From: Pseudomonas rhizosphaerae
Lineage (GTDB): Bacteria; Pseudomonadota; Gammaproteobacteria; Pseudomonadales; Pseudomonadaceae
Direction: 5' to 3'
Length of the DNA stretch: 64,000 nt
Assembly (NCBI RefSeq): GCF_000761155.1
Contig: NZ_CP009533.1
Location: 1,674,001 to 1,738,000, forward strand
Part shown: one piece after another, positions 45,509-54,788 of the stretch
Layout of the letters: each line of letters opens with the position of its first letter
Numbering within the stretch: the stretch's first letter is position 1
Translations under genes and position numbers: made by a program
Notes under the pieces: model-generated
Told to the model about the DNA's origin: nothing
What the model saw: only the letters and a program-made list of their open reading frames with translations
Databases searched by the model: none

Positions 45509-46699
45509 ATGACTGCTCTGAGCGGAATCCGCGTCATCGAAATCGGAACCCTGATCGCCGCCCCCTTTGCCGCGCGCATGCTGGGCGAGTTCGGTGCCGA
45601 GGTCATCAAGATCGAAAGCCTGGGGCAGGGCGATCCCCTTCGCAAATGGCGCAAACTCCACGAAGGCACCTCGTTGTGGTGGTACCTGCAATCGCGCAAC
45701 AAGAAGTCTCTGGCCTTGAACCTTAAGTCGACCGAAGGCATCGAGATCGTCAAGCAACTGGCCGAAAGCGCCGACGTGCTGATCGAGAACCTGCGCCCTG
45801 GCGCCTTGGAAAAGCTTGGGCTGGGCTGGGATGTGCTGCACGCGCTCAATCCTAAGCTGACCCTGGTGCGTATCTCCGGCTATGGCCAGTCCGGCCCGTA
45901 TCGCGATCGGCCCGGTTTTGGTGCGATCGGCGAGGCCATGGGCGGTATCCGCTACACCACTGGCCACCCGGATTCGCCACCGGCGCGGGTGGGGGTGAGC
46001 CTGGGCGATTCGCTGGCGTCCATGCATGCGGTGATGGGCGCGCTGATGTCGCTGCTGCGGGTCAAGACCGGTCAGGGGGACGGGCAGGTGGTCGATGTTT
46101 CCCTGGCCGAAAGCGTCTTCAATGTGATGGAAAGCCTGGTGCCCGAGTACGCCATGCTGGGCCACGTGCGCGAGCGCAGTGGCGGCGCATTGCCCGGCAT
46201 TGCCCCGTCCAATACCTACCCCACGGCCGATGGCGGTTATGTAGTGATTGCGGGCAACAGCGATCCCATTTTCAAGCGCCTGATGAACGCCATCGGTCGA
46301 GCCGATCTGGGCGATGACCCCGCGTTTGCCCACAACGACGGGCGTGCCGCGCAAAGCGACCTGCTCGATGGCGCTATCAGCACCTGGAGTGCCCAGCGTT
46401 CGATCGAGGACGTCTTGCAGGCATTGGAAAACGCCGAGGTGCCTGCCGGGCGCATCTACTCGGTCGCCGACATCGTCGCCGATCCGCACTATCAGGCTCG
46501 CGGCATGATTCTCGACGCGCAGCTGCCCGGTGGGGTGGAAACGAAAATGCCGGGCATCGTGCCCAAACTTTCCGCCACCCCGGGTGTGGTCAATTGGCAG
46601 GGGCCGAGCCTGGGGCAACACACCCGGGACGTGCTGACCGAGCTGGGTTTGAGCGAGAGCGCTATCCAGCGCCTGAAAGATAAGGGGATCGTGCAATGA
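45509..46699 (+). CDS. Family III CoA-transferase (CaiB/BaiF)
   Basis: A 396-residue enzyme that moves CoA from one acyl donor to a carboxylate. The N-terminal GIRVIEIGTLIAAPFAARML and IKIES segments, the catalytic-type aspartate in GDSLASMHAV, and GRIYSV late are family features. It overlaps the HMG-CoA-lyase gene by four bases (ATGA), so the two probably act in one pathway, activating an acid to the CoA ester which the lyase then cleaves. The acid is unknown. Confidence 0.88.
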   Translation: MTALSGIRVIEIGTLIAAPFAARMLGEFGAEVIKIESLGQGDPLRKWRKLHEGTSLWWYLQSRNKKSLALNLKSTEGIEIVKQLAESADVLIENLRPGALEKLGLGWDVLHALNPKLTLVRISGYGQSGPYRDRPGFGAIGEAMGGIRYTTGHPDSPPARVGVSLGDSLASMHAVMGALMSLLRVKTGQGDGQVVDVSLAESVFNVMESLVPEYAMLGHVRERSGGALPGIAPSNTYPTADGGYVVIAGNSDPIFKRLMNAIGRADLGDDPAFAHNDGRAAQSDLLDGAISTWSAQRSIEDVLQALENAEVPAGRIYSVADIVADPHYQARGMILDAQLPGGVETKMPGIVPKLSATPGVVNWQGPSLGQHTRDVLTELGLSESAIQRLKDKGIVQ

Positions 46700-47649
46700 T
46701 CAGCGACTACTCGCACCGTCTCATCGTCCAGGAAGTGGCGCCGCGCGACGGCTTGCAGATCGAACCGATGTGGGTCGCCACCGAAGACAAGATCAAGCTC
46801 ATCGACCAGCTCTCGCTCGCCGGCTTTAGCCGTATCGAAGCGGGCTCCTTCGTTTCGCCCAAGGCCATTCCGGCACTGCGTGATGGCGAAGAGGTGTTCC
46901 GAGGTATCACGCGTTGCCCTGGTGTGGTCTATGTCGCGCTGATCCCCAATGTGAAGGGCGCCCAGCGGGCGCTGGCGGCAAGGGCTGACGAGCTCAACCT
47001 GGTGCTGTCAGCCAGCCAGAGCCATAACCTCGCCAACATGCGCATGAGTCGGGAGCAGTCGCTGGCAGGCTTTGCCGAGGTGGTCGAGCTGGCTCGCGGC
47101 ATGTCGGTCAGCCTTAACGGAACCGTCGCCACCACCTTTGGCTGCCCGTTCGAAGGGCGTATCGATGAAAAGGTTGTCCTGGGCCTGGTCGAGGCCTACC
47201 AGCGCCTGGGCCTGCAAGGGGTGACCCTGGCCGACACCACCGGCATGGCTAATCCGCGCCAGGTGTATGGGCTGGTGCGACAAGTATTGGAGCAGCTGCC
47301 CGCCGACGCGCTGACGCTGCATTTTCACAACACCCGTGGGCTGGGGCTGAGCAATGTGCTGGCGGCCTATGAAGCGGGTGCTCGAAGGTTCGATGCATCG
47401 CTGGGTGGCTTGGGCGGATGCCCGTTCGCGCCGGGCACCTCGGGCAACATCTGCACCGAGGACCTGGTGAACCTGTGCGAGGAAATGGGCATTCCCACCG
47501 GTATCGATCTGCCTCGTCTGCTCGAGCTGTCCCGCACCTTGCCGGCACTGTTGGGGCATGAGATGCCGGGGCAGGTGGCGAAGGCGGGGCGTAATCAGGA
47601 CCTTCATCCGTTGCCGCCGGGGCTCGACGGTCGACTGGCGCCTTGCTGA
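46696..47649 (+). CDS. Hydroxymethylglutaryl-CoA lyase family protein
   Basis: A 317-residue TIM-barrel lyase. The EVAPRDGLQIE start, 'FHNTRGLGLSN' with the metal-binding HxH-type histidine and the GLGGCPFAPGTSGN signature (catalytic cysteine) are those of HMG-CoA lyase-type enzymes. Related lyases cleave citramalyl-CoA or similar 3-hydroxyacyl-CoA, which fits a CoA-transferase partner. The exact substrate is not determined. Confidence 0.85.
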   Translation: MISDYSHRLIVQEVAPRDGLQIEPMWVATEDKIKLIDQLSLAGFSRIEAGSFVSPKAIPALRDGEEVFRGITRCPGVVYVALIPNVKGAQRALAARADELNLVLSASQSHNLANMRMSREQSLAGFAEVVELARGMSVSLNGTVATTFGCPFEGRIDEKVVLGLVEAYQRLGLQGVTLADTTGMANPRQVYGLVRQVLEQLPADALTLHFHNTRGLGLSNVLAAYEAGARRFDASLGGLGGCPFAPGTSGNICTEDLVNLCEEMGIPTGIDLPRLLELSRTLPALLGHEMPGQVAKAGRNQDLHPLPPGLDGRLAPC

Positions 47650-47655
47650 TGTGAG

Positions 47656-47687
47656 GCTCCTACGGATACCGCACATTCCGTAGGAGC
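47656..47687. repeat. CTCCTACGGA palindrome (REP-like / terminator hairpin)
   Basis: An eleven-base perfect inverted repeat, GCTCCTACGGA (47656-47666) and TCCGTAGGAGC (47677-47687), with a ten-base loop, lies seven bases after the lyase stop. The 'CTACGG...CGTAGGAGCGCAG' layout is that of Pseudomonas REP-type elements. It separates the convergent lyase and HrpK-like genes and may end transcription of both. Confidence 0.7.
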
Positions 47688-47716
47688 GCAGCGTGGTCGC
47701 GCAGGGCCCGCTGTGG

Positions 47717-50350
47717 TCAGCCAACGCGTTCCAGGCTGGTGTCCAGGTTTTCGCCGTCGCCTTTGTAGTCATCATGCTTGACGTCGTCGAAGCCGGCTTC
47801 GGGCAGATGGCCTTCCTCAGCGTAGAACTCATACTCGCCGTCGCGATACTCGAAGATGCTTTGGTCGTCGGGCGCGTCGCGTTGGCCATAGTTGTACATG
47901 TAGGCATCGAGGAATTCGAAGCGCTTGTCGCCGTCTTCGGTCAACAGGCCCTGTTCGGACAGCTCGGCGAACAGATCCTGCAGGTCGTCGCGATGGGCGT
48001 CCATGCGGTTGTTGTGCTTGATGTCCTCGACGATCAGGAACGGCGTCAGTGCCAGGGTCAGGGCCGCGCCCGCCCACAGCAGTGGACCGGTCAGCGCGCG
48101 GGCGACGTTGGAGCCGACCAGCGCCGCTATCTGCGCACCGCCACCGGCCAGGTTGAAGGCCCCCGCAGCCACGGTGATCGCGCCCTGGGCCACCACCGTC
48201 TGGTCGTTGCTGTTGAGCCCGGACTTGATCTTCAAGCCGCCCAGCACCAGGTCTGCCACACCGGCGAAGGTGTTGGCGCCTGCGTCCATGATCCGCAGAA
48301 ATGCCGAGACCGCGCGGGTGCTCGGCGTGCTGCCATTGAGGCCGGGGTTCTTGGCGAAGCCGTCGCGAAAGCCCTCGGTCAAGGTCTTCATGTTGTCTTC
48401 GGACAGGTCGAGCTTTTCGGCCAGCTTCTTCTTGTCGTCTATCGGTGCAGCGTCGATAGCCGCGTTGAAGTCTTCGAGCAACTTCTTCAGGTCGCCTTCC
48501 ATGATACTGAACGGGCGACCACCGCCCTGGGGCTTGTCGTTGCCGAAGATCTGCGGCAGCGACTTGTCCAGGCCGAGCATCTGGTTGACCTGGGTGCCGC
48601 GCACGCTGTCGACGATGTTGGAGCCCAGGTTGACGAAATGCTGGCCGGCACCGAGCACGCTGACCATGTCCTTGGCGATGGCCAGGCGCTCTTCCGGCGT
48701 GTCGGCCAGGCTGCCGCCCTTGCCGACCAACTGGTAGATACCCGACGCCAGCGAGATCAGGCCGCCGGCCGAACCCAGCACGCCGTTGCCGTTGAGCTCG
48801 CTGAGGGTGCGCAGCATGCTGCCATGTGCGCCTTCACCCAGGGTCTTGTAGACGTCCTTGCCCATGACCTTTTCAATGTCGGCCTGGCTCACCGTACCGT
48901 TTTGGCTGAAGGTGGCACCCAGCTCCTTCAAGGCACTGGCGAAGGTTTTGGCAGTCTGCTTGTTGCCAAGAAACTCCTGAACGAAGCGCTCGGTTTCCAC
49001 GGTCCGCCGGGGGATGTCGACGCCGCCTTTCTTCAAGGCCGCCAACAATGTCTTGATCGTGTCCTGGGTGGCTAGCACCGTGTTCTGGTCATTGATGCCG
49101 GAGGGATCGGCCAGCAGTTTGTCCAGGTCCATGGTGGTCGCATCGATCATCATGTGCTGGGAAAACTGCGCGGCCTTTTCCGGATCGAAAGCGGCGAGGG
49201 CGGCGTAGGTCTTGCCGATGTCGGCCTCGGCCAGGCCATCCTTGCCGTCCTTCTTGAGTTCGGCGATGTAGCGCGAGTAATCCTCGGAGAAGGCCATCTC
49301 CTCGAGTTTCTCGCGCACCGCGGTCTTGTCCGGCAAGGCATCGATGGCCTTGGCCTGCTGCGCCTGGAAGTCTTTCTGAACACTCTCGGCACCGAACAGT
49401 TCGGCGGTCCGCTCGTCGACCTTGACCCGATCGATGATCGAGGACAGGTCATCGCCACTGACATTGGCCGTGTTCTGGCCCATGGACATGTCCAGCACCA
49501 CCATGTCCAGGCCACCGTCGCTGGCCGCCTGGGCGCGCAGGGCGTTGTAGAGCTTGGCGCGGTCGTCGTCCTTGGCGATGCTGCCGTTGTCGACGCCGGT
49601 CTTCCATTCGGCTATCAGGTTCTGCCAGGTCAGTTCGCTGACCGTGAGTTTGCGATTGGCGTCATTGGGGTCGACCGTGCCGGTTTCCAGGTTGCCGGCG
49701 TCCAGCTCGGTCATGCTGGGCAGGTCGGCTTCCTTGCGCGCATCGTCGATCTTGCCGTCGTCGTTGCGTCGGCCCTCGTCCACAGCCACGAAACGCTCGT
49801 ACAACTGCGCATTGGTCTCCTTGGACACGATGACCTTGCGGCTGCCACCGTCGGCATCGAACACCTCGGCGCGGACCAAACCTGGACCGACCTCGTCCTT
49901 GACGCCAATGGTGGCGCCGTCGATATCCGCGTCGGTGAAGGGGTTGTCGTCGACGCGTTCGTAGCCGTCTTGCTCGCTGCTCTTGATGCCGTCCAGGGTC
50001 TTGGCCATGTCGTCCAGGGTATCGAAGGCTTCCGGGGTCAACTCGCGGGTCACCACCACCACGCTGTCGTCCTGCTTGTAGACCATCAGCACATCGGGGT
50101 TGCTGGGGTCTCGCTCGATCGTGCGGACCTGGTCGAGGCTCGGCGCGTCCTCGCTGCGCAACACGCTGGCGTCGTGAAGCTTTTCCTGCAGCTCGATCAT
50201 TTCCCGCGTGTCGGGGTTCTCGATAGGCAGGGGCTGGGCCTGTTTTGCGATGCTCTTGGCGATCGCGATCAGGGCGTCGAAAGTCAGCTCGGGATTGGTT
50301 TGCGGGACGACCGGATCGGTCGACGTGGCAGGCTGAAGGGTATCGGTCAT
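47717..50350 (-). CDS. Large HrpK-like type III secretion translocator/effector candidate
   Basis: An 877-residue acidic protein starting at the ATG at 50350, with AAGGAAG eight bases upstream. It has no signal peptide. The first 250 residues are polar and acidic, the middle is helical, and hydrophobic segments lie at about 720-790 in the C-terminal part, followed by an acidic tail; that is the layout of type III translocators such as HrpK. It is the last gene after hrcU (100 bases away) on the same strand. HrpK-like genes have been noted in rhizobial-type systems of Pseudomonas syringae. I infer it is secreted through the system; the family name is tentative. Confidence 0.5.
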   Translation of the reverse strand: MTDTLQPATSTDPVVPQTNPELTFDALIAIAKSIAKQAQPLPIENPDTREMIELQEKLHDASVLRSEDAPSLDQVRTIERDPSNPDVLMVYKQDDSVVVVTRELTPEAFDTLDDMAKTLDGIKSSEQDGYERVDDNPFTDADIDGATIGVKDEVGPGLVRAEVFDADGGSRKVIVSKETNAQLYERFVAVDEGRRNDDGKIDDARKEADLPSMTELDAGNLETGTVDPNDANRKLTVSELTWQNLIAEWKTGVDNGSIAKDDDRAKLYNALRAQAASDGGLDMVVLDMSMGQNTANVSGDDLSSIIDRVKVDERTAELFGAESVQKDFQAQQAKAIDALPDKTAVREKLEEMAFSEDYSRYIAELKKDGKDGLAEADIGKTYAALAAFDPEKAAQFSQHMMIDATTMDLDKLLADPSGINDQNTVLATQDTIKTLLAALKKGGVDIPRRTVETERFVQEFLGNKQTAKTFASALKELGATFSQNGTVSQADIEKVMGKDVYKTLGEGAHGSMLRTLSELNGNGVLGSAGGLISLASGIYQLVGKGGSLADTPEERLAIAKDMVSVLGAGQHFVNLGSNIVDSVRGTQVNQMLGLDKSLPQIFGNDKPQGGGRPFSIMEGDLKKLLEDFNAAIDAAPIDDKKKLAEKLDLSEDNMKTLTEGFRDGFAKNPGLNGSTPSTRAVSAFLRIMDAGANTFAGVADLVLGGLKIKSGLNSNDQTVVAQGAITVAAGAFNLAGGGAQIAALVGSNVARALTGPLLWAGAALTLALTPFLIVEDIKHNNRMDAHRDDLQDLFAELSEQGLLTEDGDKRFEFLDAYMYNYGQRDAPDDQSIFEYRDGEYEFYAEEGHLPEAGFDDVKHDDYKGDGENLDTSLERVG

Positions 50351-50448
50351 CGGCTTGCTTCCTTTTGGGAGGGTGCGAATGGCGAGCGCGCGGGACAAGC
50401 GCCGAATGCCTACCGTACAGCCCGAGTGTTTAACTTTTGGGTCACCGA

Positions 50449-51495
50449 TCAGATCAGGCGCGCGCCAACCAGAATGTCGGCCACTTCCTGGAACGTCGCG
50501 TCGGGCACGGCGTCGCCGGCCGCGCGCACGGCAATGCGGCGCGCCAGCGGCCCATTCACGGCATGGGCGATGCCCAGAACCCGGGCCTGCTCGAGCATCG
50601 CCGCCGATTCGTCCTCGCTGGCGCGACTGACGATCACTGGCACCGGCGTTTCGCCACGCACGTAGCGCAGGCCAACCGCCCACTGGCCAGCCTCGCCGAT
50701 CACCAGCGTGGCGTTGTGCAGCCCCCGCTTGGTGGCCAGTGCGTGCATCTGCTTGCGCTGGCGTTGACGCGCCTGGCGGATCAAGGGATCACCGTCGGTG
50801 TCCTTGGTCTCGCGCTTGCGATCGCTCTTGGTCATGCGCATTTCCCGCCCGAACAGCCAGCGTTGCATCAGCACGTCCAGAGCGCCCACCAGCAGGAAGG
50901 CGATGATCAGCGTGACCAGCAGCGGCCGGAACACCTGCAGGAATGAAGCCCGCACGCACTCGGCGCCACAGCCCGAAGATTGCATCAGGCTCTGCATCCC
51001 GGTGCGGTAGACCAGCACGAACGCCGTAGCCAGCGCGCCGAGCTTGAACAGCCCCTTGAGCAACTCGATGAGGCTGCGCACCGAGAAGATTCGCTTGAAC
51101 CCCGCCACCGGGCTGATGCGTTCGAACTCGGGTTTGATCGGATCGGCACTGAACACCGGCCCACCCATGGTCACCAGATTGCTCAGCACCACGGTGACCA
51201 CCGTCACGGCCAGCAGCGGCAGGGTGACGCTCAGCAGCAAGTCTACAGCCGTGCTCTGCACCCTGGGCCAGAGGCTTGCAAAGGGTTGGCTCCAGACCTG
51301 GGCTACCAGATCGACGAATGCCATGCAGCGCTGTTGCAGCTCGTCGACGACGCTGATCAGGTACAGGCTGCAGGTCAGGATGACCATGGCCGTGACCATG
51401 TCCTGGCTCTTGGGCAACTGACCTTTGCGGCGGGCATCGCGCAACTTCTTCTGCGACGCGGGCAGCGACTTCTCTTCGCTGGGCTGATCGCTCAC
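50449..51495 (-). CDS. hrcU: Type III secretion export-gate switch protein HrcU (SctU), NPTH motif absent
   Basis: A 348-residue FlhB/SctU-family protein with four membrane helices (about 35-50, 88-108, 145-165, 188-210) and a cytoplasmic domain. The GTG start at 51495 overlaps the hrcT stop. In every standard member the cytoplasmic domain cleaves itself at NPTH before a segment like IAV-x-L-x-Y. Here the nucleotides give EAGQ (268-271) directly before WAVGLRY, while the following GETPVPV is kept. So the usual cleavage site is replaced. It is in the export apparatus operon; other residues seem normal. Confidence 0.88.
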   Translation of the reverse strand: MSDQPSEEKSLPASQKKLRDARRKGQLPKSQDMVTAMVILTCSLYLISVVDELQQRCMAFVDLVAQVWSQPFASLWPRVQSTAVDLLLSVTLPLLAVTVVTVVLSNLVTMGGPVFSADPIKPEFERISPVAGFKRIFSVRSLIELLKGLFKLGALATAFVLVYRTGMQSLMQSSGCGAECVRASFLQVFRPLLVTLIIAFLLVGALDVLMQRWLFGREMRMTKSDRKRETKDTDGDPLIRQARQRQRKQMHALATKRGLHNATLVIGEAGQWAVGLRYVRGETPVPVIVSRASEDESAAMLEQARVLGIAHAVNGPLARRIAVRAAGDAVPDATFQEVADILVGARLI

Positions 51496-52310
51496 GTCGC
51501 ACCGGCCTGCACCGTGGCCTTGACCACGTCGAACGCGCCGCGCATCGCCCCCAGCTGGTTGAGCATGTAGGGGATCATGAAGCTGACGTACACGACCATC
51601 AGGAACGAGAACAGCAGGTTTTTCACCGACAGCGACAGGTCGAACACGTGCAGCTGCGGTGCCATGCGTGCCAGGTAGGCCAGCAGCAGGTCGGCGGTGA
51701 GGATGGCGATCACGATCGGAGCGATCATCAGCACGCCGGTCTGCATCACCTTGTCCAACACCCCCACGATTTCCATCACGGTACCTGCGCCCAAGGTGGG
51801 TGCTGCAGCCAGCACTGGCCACAGCTGGTAGCTGCGGTACAGCCCGTCGAGCATCAGGGTGAACCCTCCGGACATGAAGAACAGGGTGATCAAGGTGATG
51901 CTCAGCAGCGTCGAGGTGACGCTCGATTCGCCCGAGCTCAAGGGGTCGAGCAACTGCGCCATGGTCGAGCCCCGTTGCAGGTCGATCAGCTCCCCGGCGA
52001 CCTCGGCGGCCCAGAAGGGGATGCCGAAAATCAGTCCGATGACCACGCCAATCACCATTTCCTTGATCAGCAGCGCCATCAACATCAGGGTCGAGGGAGA
52101 CTGCTCGCCGGCCAGGGCCACGAAGATGTCCGGCGCGATTGGAATCGACACGACCACCGCGACGGCGCTGCGGATCATGCCGGTGAGCCCCAGCCGGTTG
52201 AACGCCGGGGTGATGATGATCATCCCCAGGGCGCGTGCCACGGCCATGCCGAAGGCGCTGAGCAGGGGGTAGGCCAGGTCGAGGAAACCTGCCAGATGCT
52301 CACCGAGCAT
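51492..52310 (-). CDS. hrcT: Type III secretion export apparatus protein HrcT (SctT)
   Basis: A 272-residue membrane protein of the SctT/FliR family with about six helices and the conserved 'FGIPFWAAEVAGELIDLQRGS' region followed by SSVTSTLL. It is one subunit of the export gate core with HrcR and HrcS. Its start is nine bases after hrcS, and its stop overlaps hrcU. Confidence 0.93.
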   Translation of the reverse strand: MLGEHLAGFLDLAYPLLSAFGMAVARALGMIIITPAFNRLGLTGMIRSAVAVVVSIPIAPDIFVALAGEQSPSTLMLMALLIKEMVIGVVIGLIFGIPFWAAEVAGELIDLQRGSTMAQLLDPLSSGESSVTSTLLSITLITLFFMSGGFTLMLDGLYRSYQLWPVLAAAPTLGAGTVMEIVGVLDKVMQTGVLMIAPIVIAILTADLLLAYLARMAPQLHVFDLSLSVKNLLFSFLMVVYVSFMIPYMLNQLGAMRGAFDVVKATVQAGAT

Positions 52311-52319
52311 GGGCCACCG

Positions 52320-52589
52320 TCACCGTGTCCATGCGGGAAAGTTGTCGAGCATCTGTCCGGCCAGGTTGACCACCTGACTGGCCAGCAGCGGACCGAGTAC
52401 CAGCAACACCAGCATGACGGCGACCAGTTTGATGGCCTGGGGCAGTGTCTGGTCCTGGATCTGCGTCAGCGCCTGGACCAGACCGACGCCGAAGCCCACC
52501 ACGATGGCAACCAACAGGGCTGGGGCCGACAGCAACAGTACGGTCATCAGCGCGTCTTTCATTACGCTCAGGAAGATGTCCTGGCCCAT
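52320..52589 (-). CDS. hrcS: Type III secretion export apparatus protein HrcS (SctS)
   Basis: An 89-residue protein with two membrane helices (residues 13-35 and 52-70) and the loop 'TQIQDQTLPQAIKL', which is typical of SctS/FliQ. Length is standard. It follows hrcR by 34 bases. Confidence 0.93.
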   Translation of the reverse strand: MGQDIFLSVMKDALMTVLLLSAPALLVAIVVGFGVGLVQALTQIQDQTLPQAIKLVAVMLVLLVLGPLLASQVVNLAGQMLDNFPAWTR

Positions 52590-52623
52590 CAGGGCTACCT
52601 CGCGAGCAATGGGAGAACGGCGT

Positions 52624-53280
52624 TCATGTGCCGTAGCTCATGATCAATCCGTGCATCAGGCGCGACCAACCGCTCACGGCCACGAACAGGAAGATCTTCA
52701 AGGGAATCGAGATCAGTGTCGGTGAGACCATCATCATGCCCATCGCCATGAGGATGTTGGAGACGATCAGGTCGATCACCAGGAACGGGATGTACAGCAG
52801 AAAGCCGATCTCGAAGGCACGAGTCAGCTCGGAGCTGACGAACGCCGGGATCAAGACCACCAGATCGTCGTCGCGCAGGTCGGCGCGGGCTTCCGGCGAC
52901 CAGATGCTTTCGGTCGCCTGCAGGAAGAACGCCCTTTCATCGGGATTGGCGTAGCGTGACAAATGCGCCTGCAACGGCGCGCGCAGCACGTCGCCCGCTT
53001 CGCGCAGGCCGTCCACGCTTTGCAGGCTGATGGGCTGTGCTTCGAGCCGGTGAAGCATTTCCCCCACCAGCGGCGTGGTGATGTAAACGGTCAGGATCAA
53101 CGCGATGCCGTACAGCACCAGATTGGGCGGGGTCTGCTGCACGCCCAGTGCGTTGCGGATGAGAAACAGCACCACGGAAATCTTCAGGAATCCGGTCATG
53201 GTGACGACCACCAACGGCACCAGGCCGATGGTGGAAACCACGATGATTATTTCGATCAGGTTGGGTTGTAGCTCATTCAT
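52624..53280 (-). CDS. hrcR: Type III secretion export apparatus protein HrcR (SctR)
   Basis: A 218-residue SctR/FliP protein. The N-terminal 'LVPLVVVTMTGFLKISVVL' with the following QTPPN, and the C-terminal ILMAMGMMMVSP, are family motifs. It has four membrane helices and a periplasmic loop. The ATG at 53280 lies inside the end of hrcQ (eight-base overlap); an upstream GTG at 53289 is possible. Confidence 0.95.
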   Translation of the reverse strand: MNELQPNLIEIIIVVSTIGLVPLVVVTMTGFLKISVVLFLIRNALGVQQTPPNLVLYGIALILTVYITTPLVGEMLHRLEAQPISLQSVDGLREAGDVLRAPLQAHLSRYANPDERAFFLQATESIWSPEARADLRDDDLVVLIPAFVSSELTRAFEIGFLLYIPFLVIDLIVSNILMAMGMMMVSPTLISIPLKIFLFVAVSGWSRLMHGLIMSYGT

Positions 53281-54316
53281 GGGCGACACGGCTCGTCAGG
53301 CGCACGCCCAGGCCTTCGCCCAGGGTGACCAGTTCGCCGTGGCCGAAGGCTTTGCCATTGGCGTGCAGCATGACCTGCTGACCCTCTCGATCAGGCAGGG
53401 GCAGGATGCTGCCCGAGACCAGCTCACCCAGCGCCTGCACGGTCAGCTCCAGGTGTCCAACCTCGCAGATCAGCGTGACCGGCAGGTGCGCCACGGGGTT
53501 GTCGGGGGATTGCGCCATGCTCAATGCTCCAGGCAAGGAAGAGGTAGGGGACAGGTACGGTGGATCGTCCAGGCGCAGGCCGCCGGGAATGAGCGTGGCG
53601 AAGGCGTGCAGGCGGTCGGCGATGCGCACCAGCACGCCGTGCGTGGGCCGATCGAGCATGACCACATCGCCGTGCTTCAGGCTGTGCAGCTCGGCCATGG
53701 ACAGCTGCTGCCAGCCGCAGGCGACCGACACTGGCAACGCTAGCCCGTCGAGGCGATCAGGCACGCATGGAGCCTGTGTGTTCAGGAGGGTCAGCAGACG
53801 TTCGGCAGCGCCCAGGTCGAGTGCCAGGCCCAGCGTTGCCTGCCAGGATTCGCTGCCCACGCTCAACCCCAGGCGCACCGGAAGCGGATGCTGCGCCGGC
53901 GGCTCGGGGATGCACTGCAAGGGCTGTGCGGTCGCCTGCTCCAGGGCTTCGACGAGATCGAGCAACAGGTACTCGAGCAGCAGGCAGCGCTGCTCGGGGT
54001 TGGCCCCTTGCAGGCTGGTGCTCGTTGGGGCGCCAAGCGCCTCGGCCAGCCAGGCCATGGGCAGGTGCAAGGTGCCCGTGTCTTGCCCGAGCTTGAAGGT
54101 GACGTCCACGCTGTCGCCGAGCGCCTCGGGCCAGGCTTGCACCTTGACCTGGCAGGCCTGGCCGCCCCAGGAAAAGTCGAGGGCGGTGCGTGGGCGCAAC
54201 CACTGATTGATCGGCTCGACCGCGTGGACATCGACCGACGGGAACCGCGCCGGCCGGATCGGCAGCACGGGCGGTGGCGACGTTTTTGCAACGCGGATCG
54301 GGCGGACCTCACCCAT
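53273..54316 (-). CDS. hrcQ: Type III secretion cytoplasmic ring protein HrcQ (SctQ)
   Basis: A 347-residue sorting-platform protein. The ATG at 54316 sits at the very end of sctO; the longer open frame is out-of-frame sctO DNA. The C-terminal 75 residues form a SpoA domain (VTLICEVGHLELTV... GSILPL) as in FliN/HrcQb, while the first two thirds are divergent as usual. The gene is single, not split into hrcQa and hrcQb as in Pseudomonas syringae Hrp1 systems. This fits a rhizobial-type system. Confidence 0.85.
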   Translation of the reverse strand: MGEVRPIRVAKTSPPPVLPIRPARFPSVDVHAVEPINQWLRPRTALDFSWGGQACQVKVQAWPEALGDSVDVTFKLGQDTGTLHLPMAWLAEALGAPTSTSLQGANPEQRCLLLEYLLLDLVEALEQATAQPLQCIPEPPAQHPLPVRLGLSVGSESWQATLGLALDLGAAERLLTLLNTQAPCVPDRLDGLALPVSVACGWQQLSMAELHSLKHGDVVMLDRPTHGVLVRIADRLHAFATLIPGGLRLDDPPYLSPTSSLPGALSMAQSPDNPVAHLPVTLICEVGHLELTVQALGELVSGSILPLPDREGQQVMLHANGKAFGHGELVTLGEGLGVRLTSRVAHE

Positions 54317-54788
54317 GGCGCGAGCCGCTCGGCCGGTCTTCGGCTTCCCATTCGGCGTGCCACTGCGCTCGTAGCTGGACCTGGCGCAGCGCTCGTCCCA
54401 ACACCTGCGCCATGGCCTCGCTCCGGGCCTGGTGCTGTTGATGGTGTCGGCGCAGGGTGTCCAGTCGAGCAAGCACTTGGGTCCGTTCATTGGCGAGCGC
54501 TTGCAACTGCCGTGTGAACTGCTCATCCAGCCGGACGCGTTCGCCGGCCTGCTCCTGGTAATGCTGGACCTGCCAATGATCGACGATTTCACCCAGCAGC
54601 GCTGCGCCATTTCGCGCGTCACGATGGGCCAGGTCCTCGCTGTGTCGGCGGTGTGCCTGAGTCAGGGCGTCCAGGCGCTGCTCCAGCTCGTCGCGGCTGC
54701 GCACCTGATGGGCGAGCGCCATGCGGGCTTTGCGTTCGCGCAGCTCGCGCAATCGCACCAGTGCCTGCAAGCGCTCGGCAGCGGTCAT
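54309..54788 (-). CDS. sctO: Type III secretion stalk protein SctO (HrpO/YscO-like)
   Basis: A 159-residue, almost entirely coiled-coil protein rich in Arg, Gln and Glu, between the ATPase and HrcQ genes. SctO proteins at this position sit in the ATPase ring like FliJ. It overlaps hrcN by four bases and hrcQ by eight. The family is called from position, size and coiled coil, since sequences of this family are poorly conserved. No sctP (needle length ruler) gene is found between it and hrcQ. Confidence 0.78.
   Translation of the reverse strand: MTAAERLQALVRLRELRERKARMALAHQVRSRDELEQRLDALTQAHRRHSEDLAHRDARNGAALLGEIVDHWQVQHYQEQAGERVRLDEQFTRQLQALANERTQVLARLDTLRRHHQQHQARSEAMAQVLGRALRQVQLRAQWHAEWEAEDRPSGSRHG

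Noticed and set aside
50351..50450. An hrp box (GGAACC-N15/16-CCAC) before the HrpK-like gene
   Set aside because: No GGAACC half-site is seen on the minus strand in the gap. Control by HrpL is not supported in the visible part.
47693..50665. Two long plus-strand frames (460 and 503 codons) antisense to the HrpK-like gene
   Set aside because: Composition is that of an opposite-strand shadow; the minus-strand gene has a good ribosome site and a type III operon context.
53273..54622. A 449-residue form of HrcQ
   Set aside because: The first 102 residues would be shadow sequence of sctO; the ATG at 54316 matches the family length.
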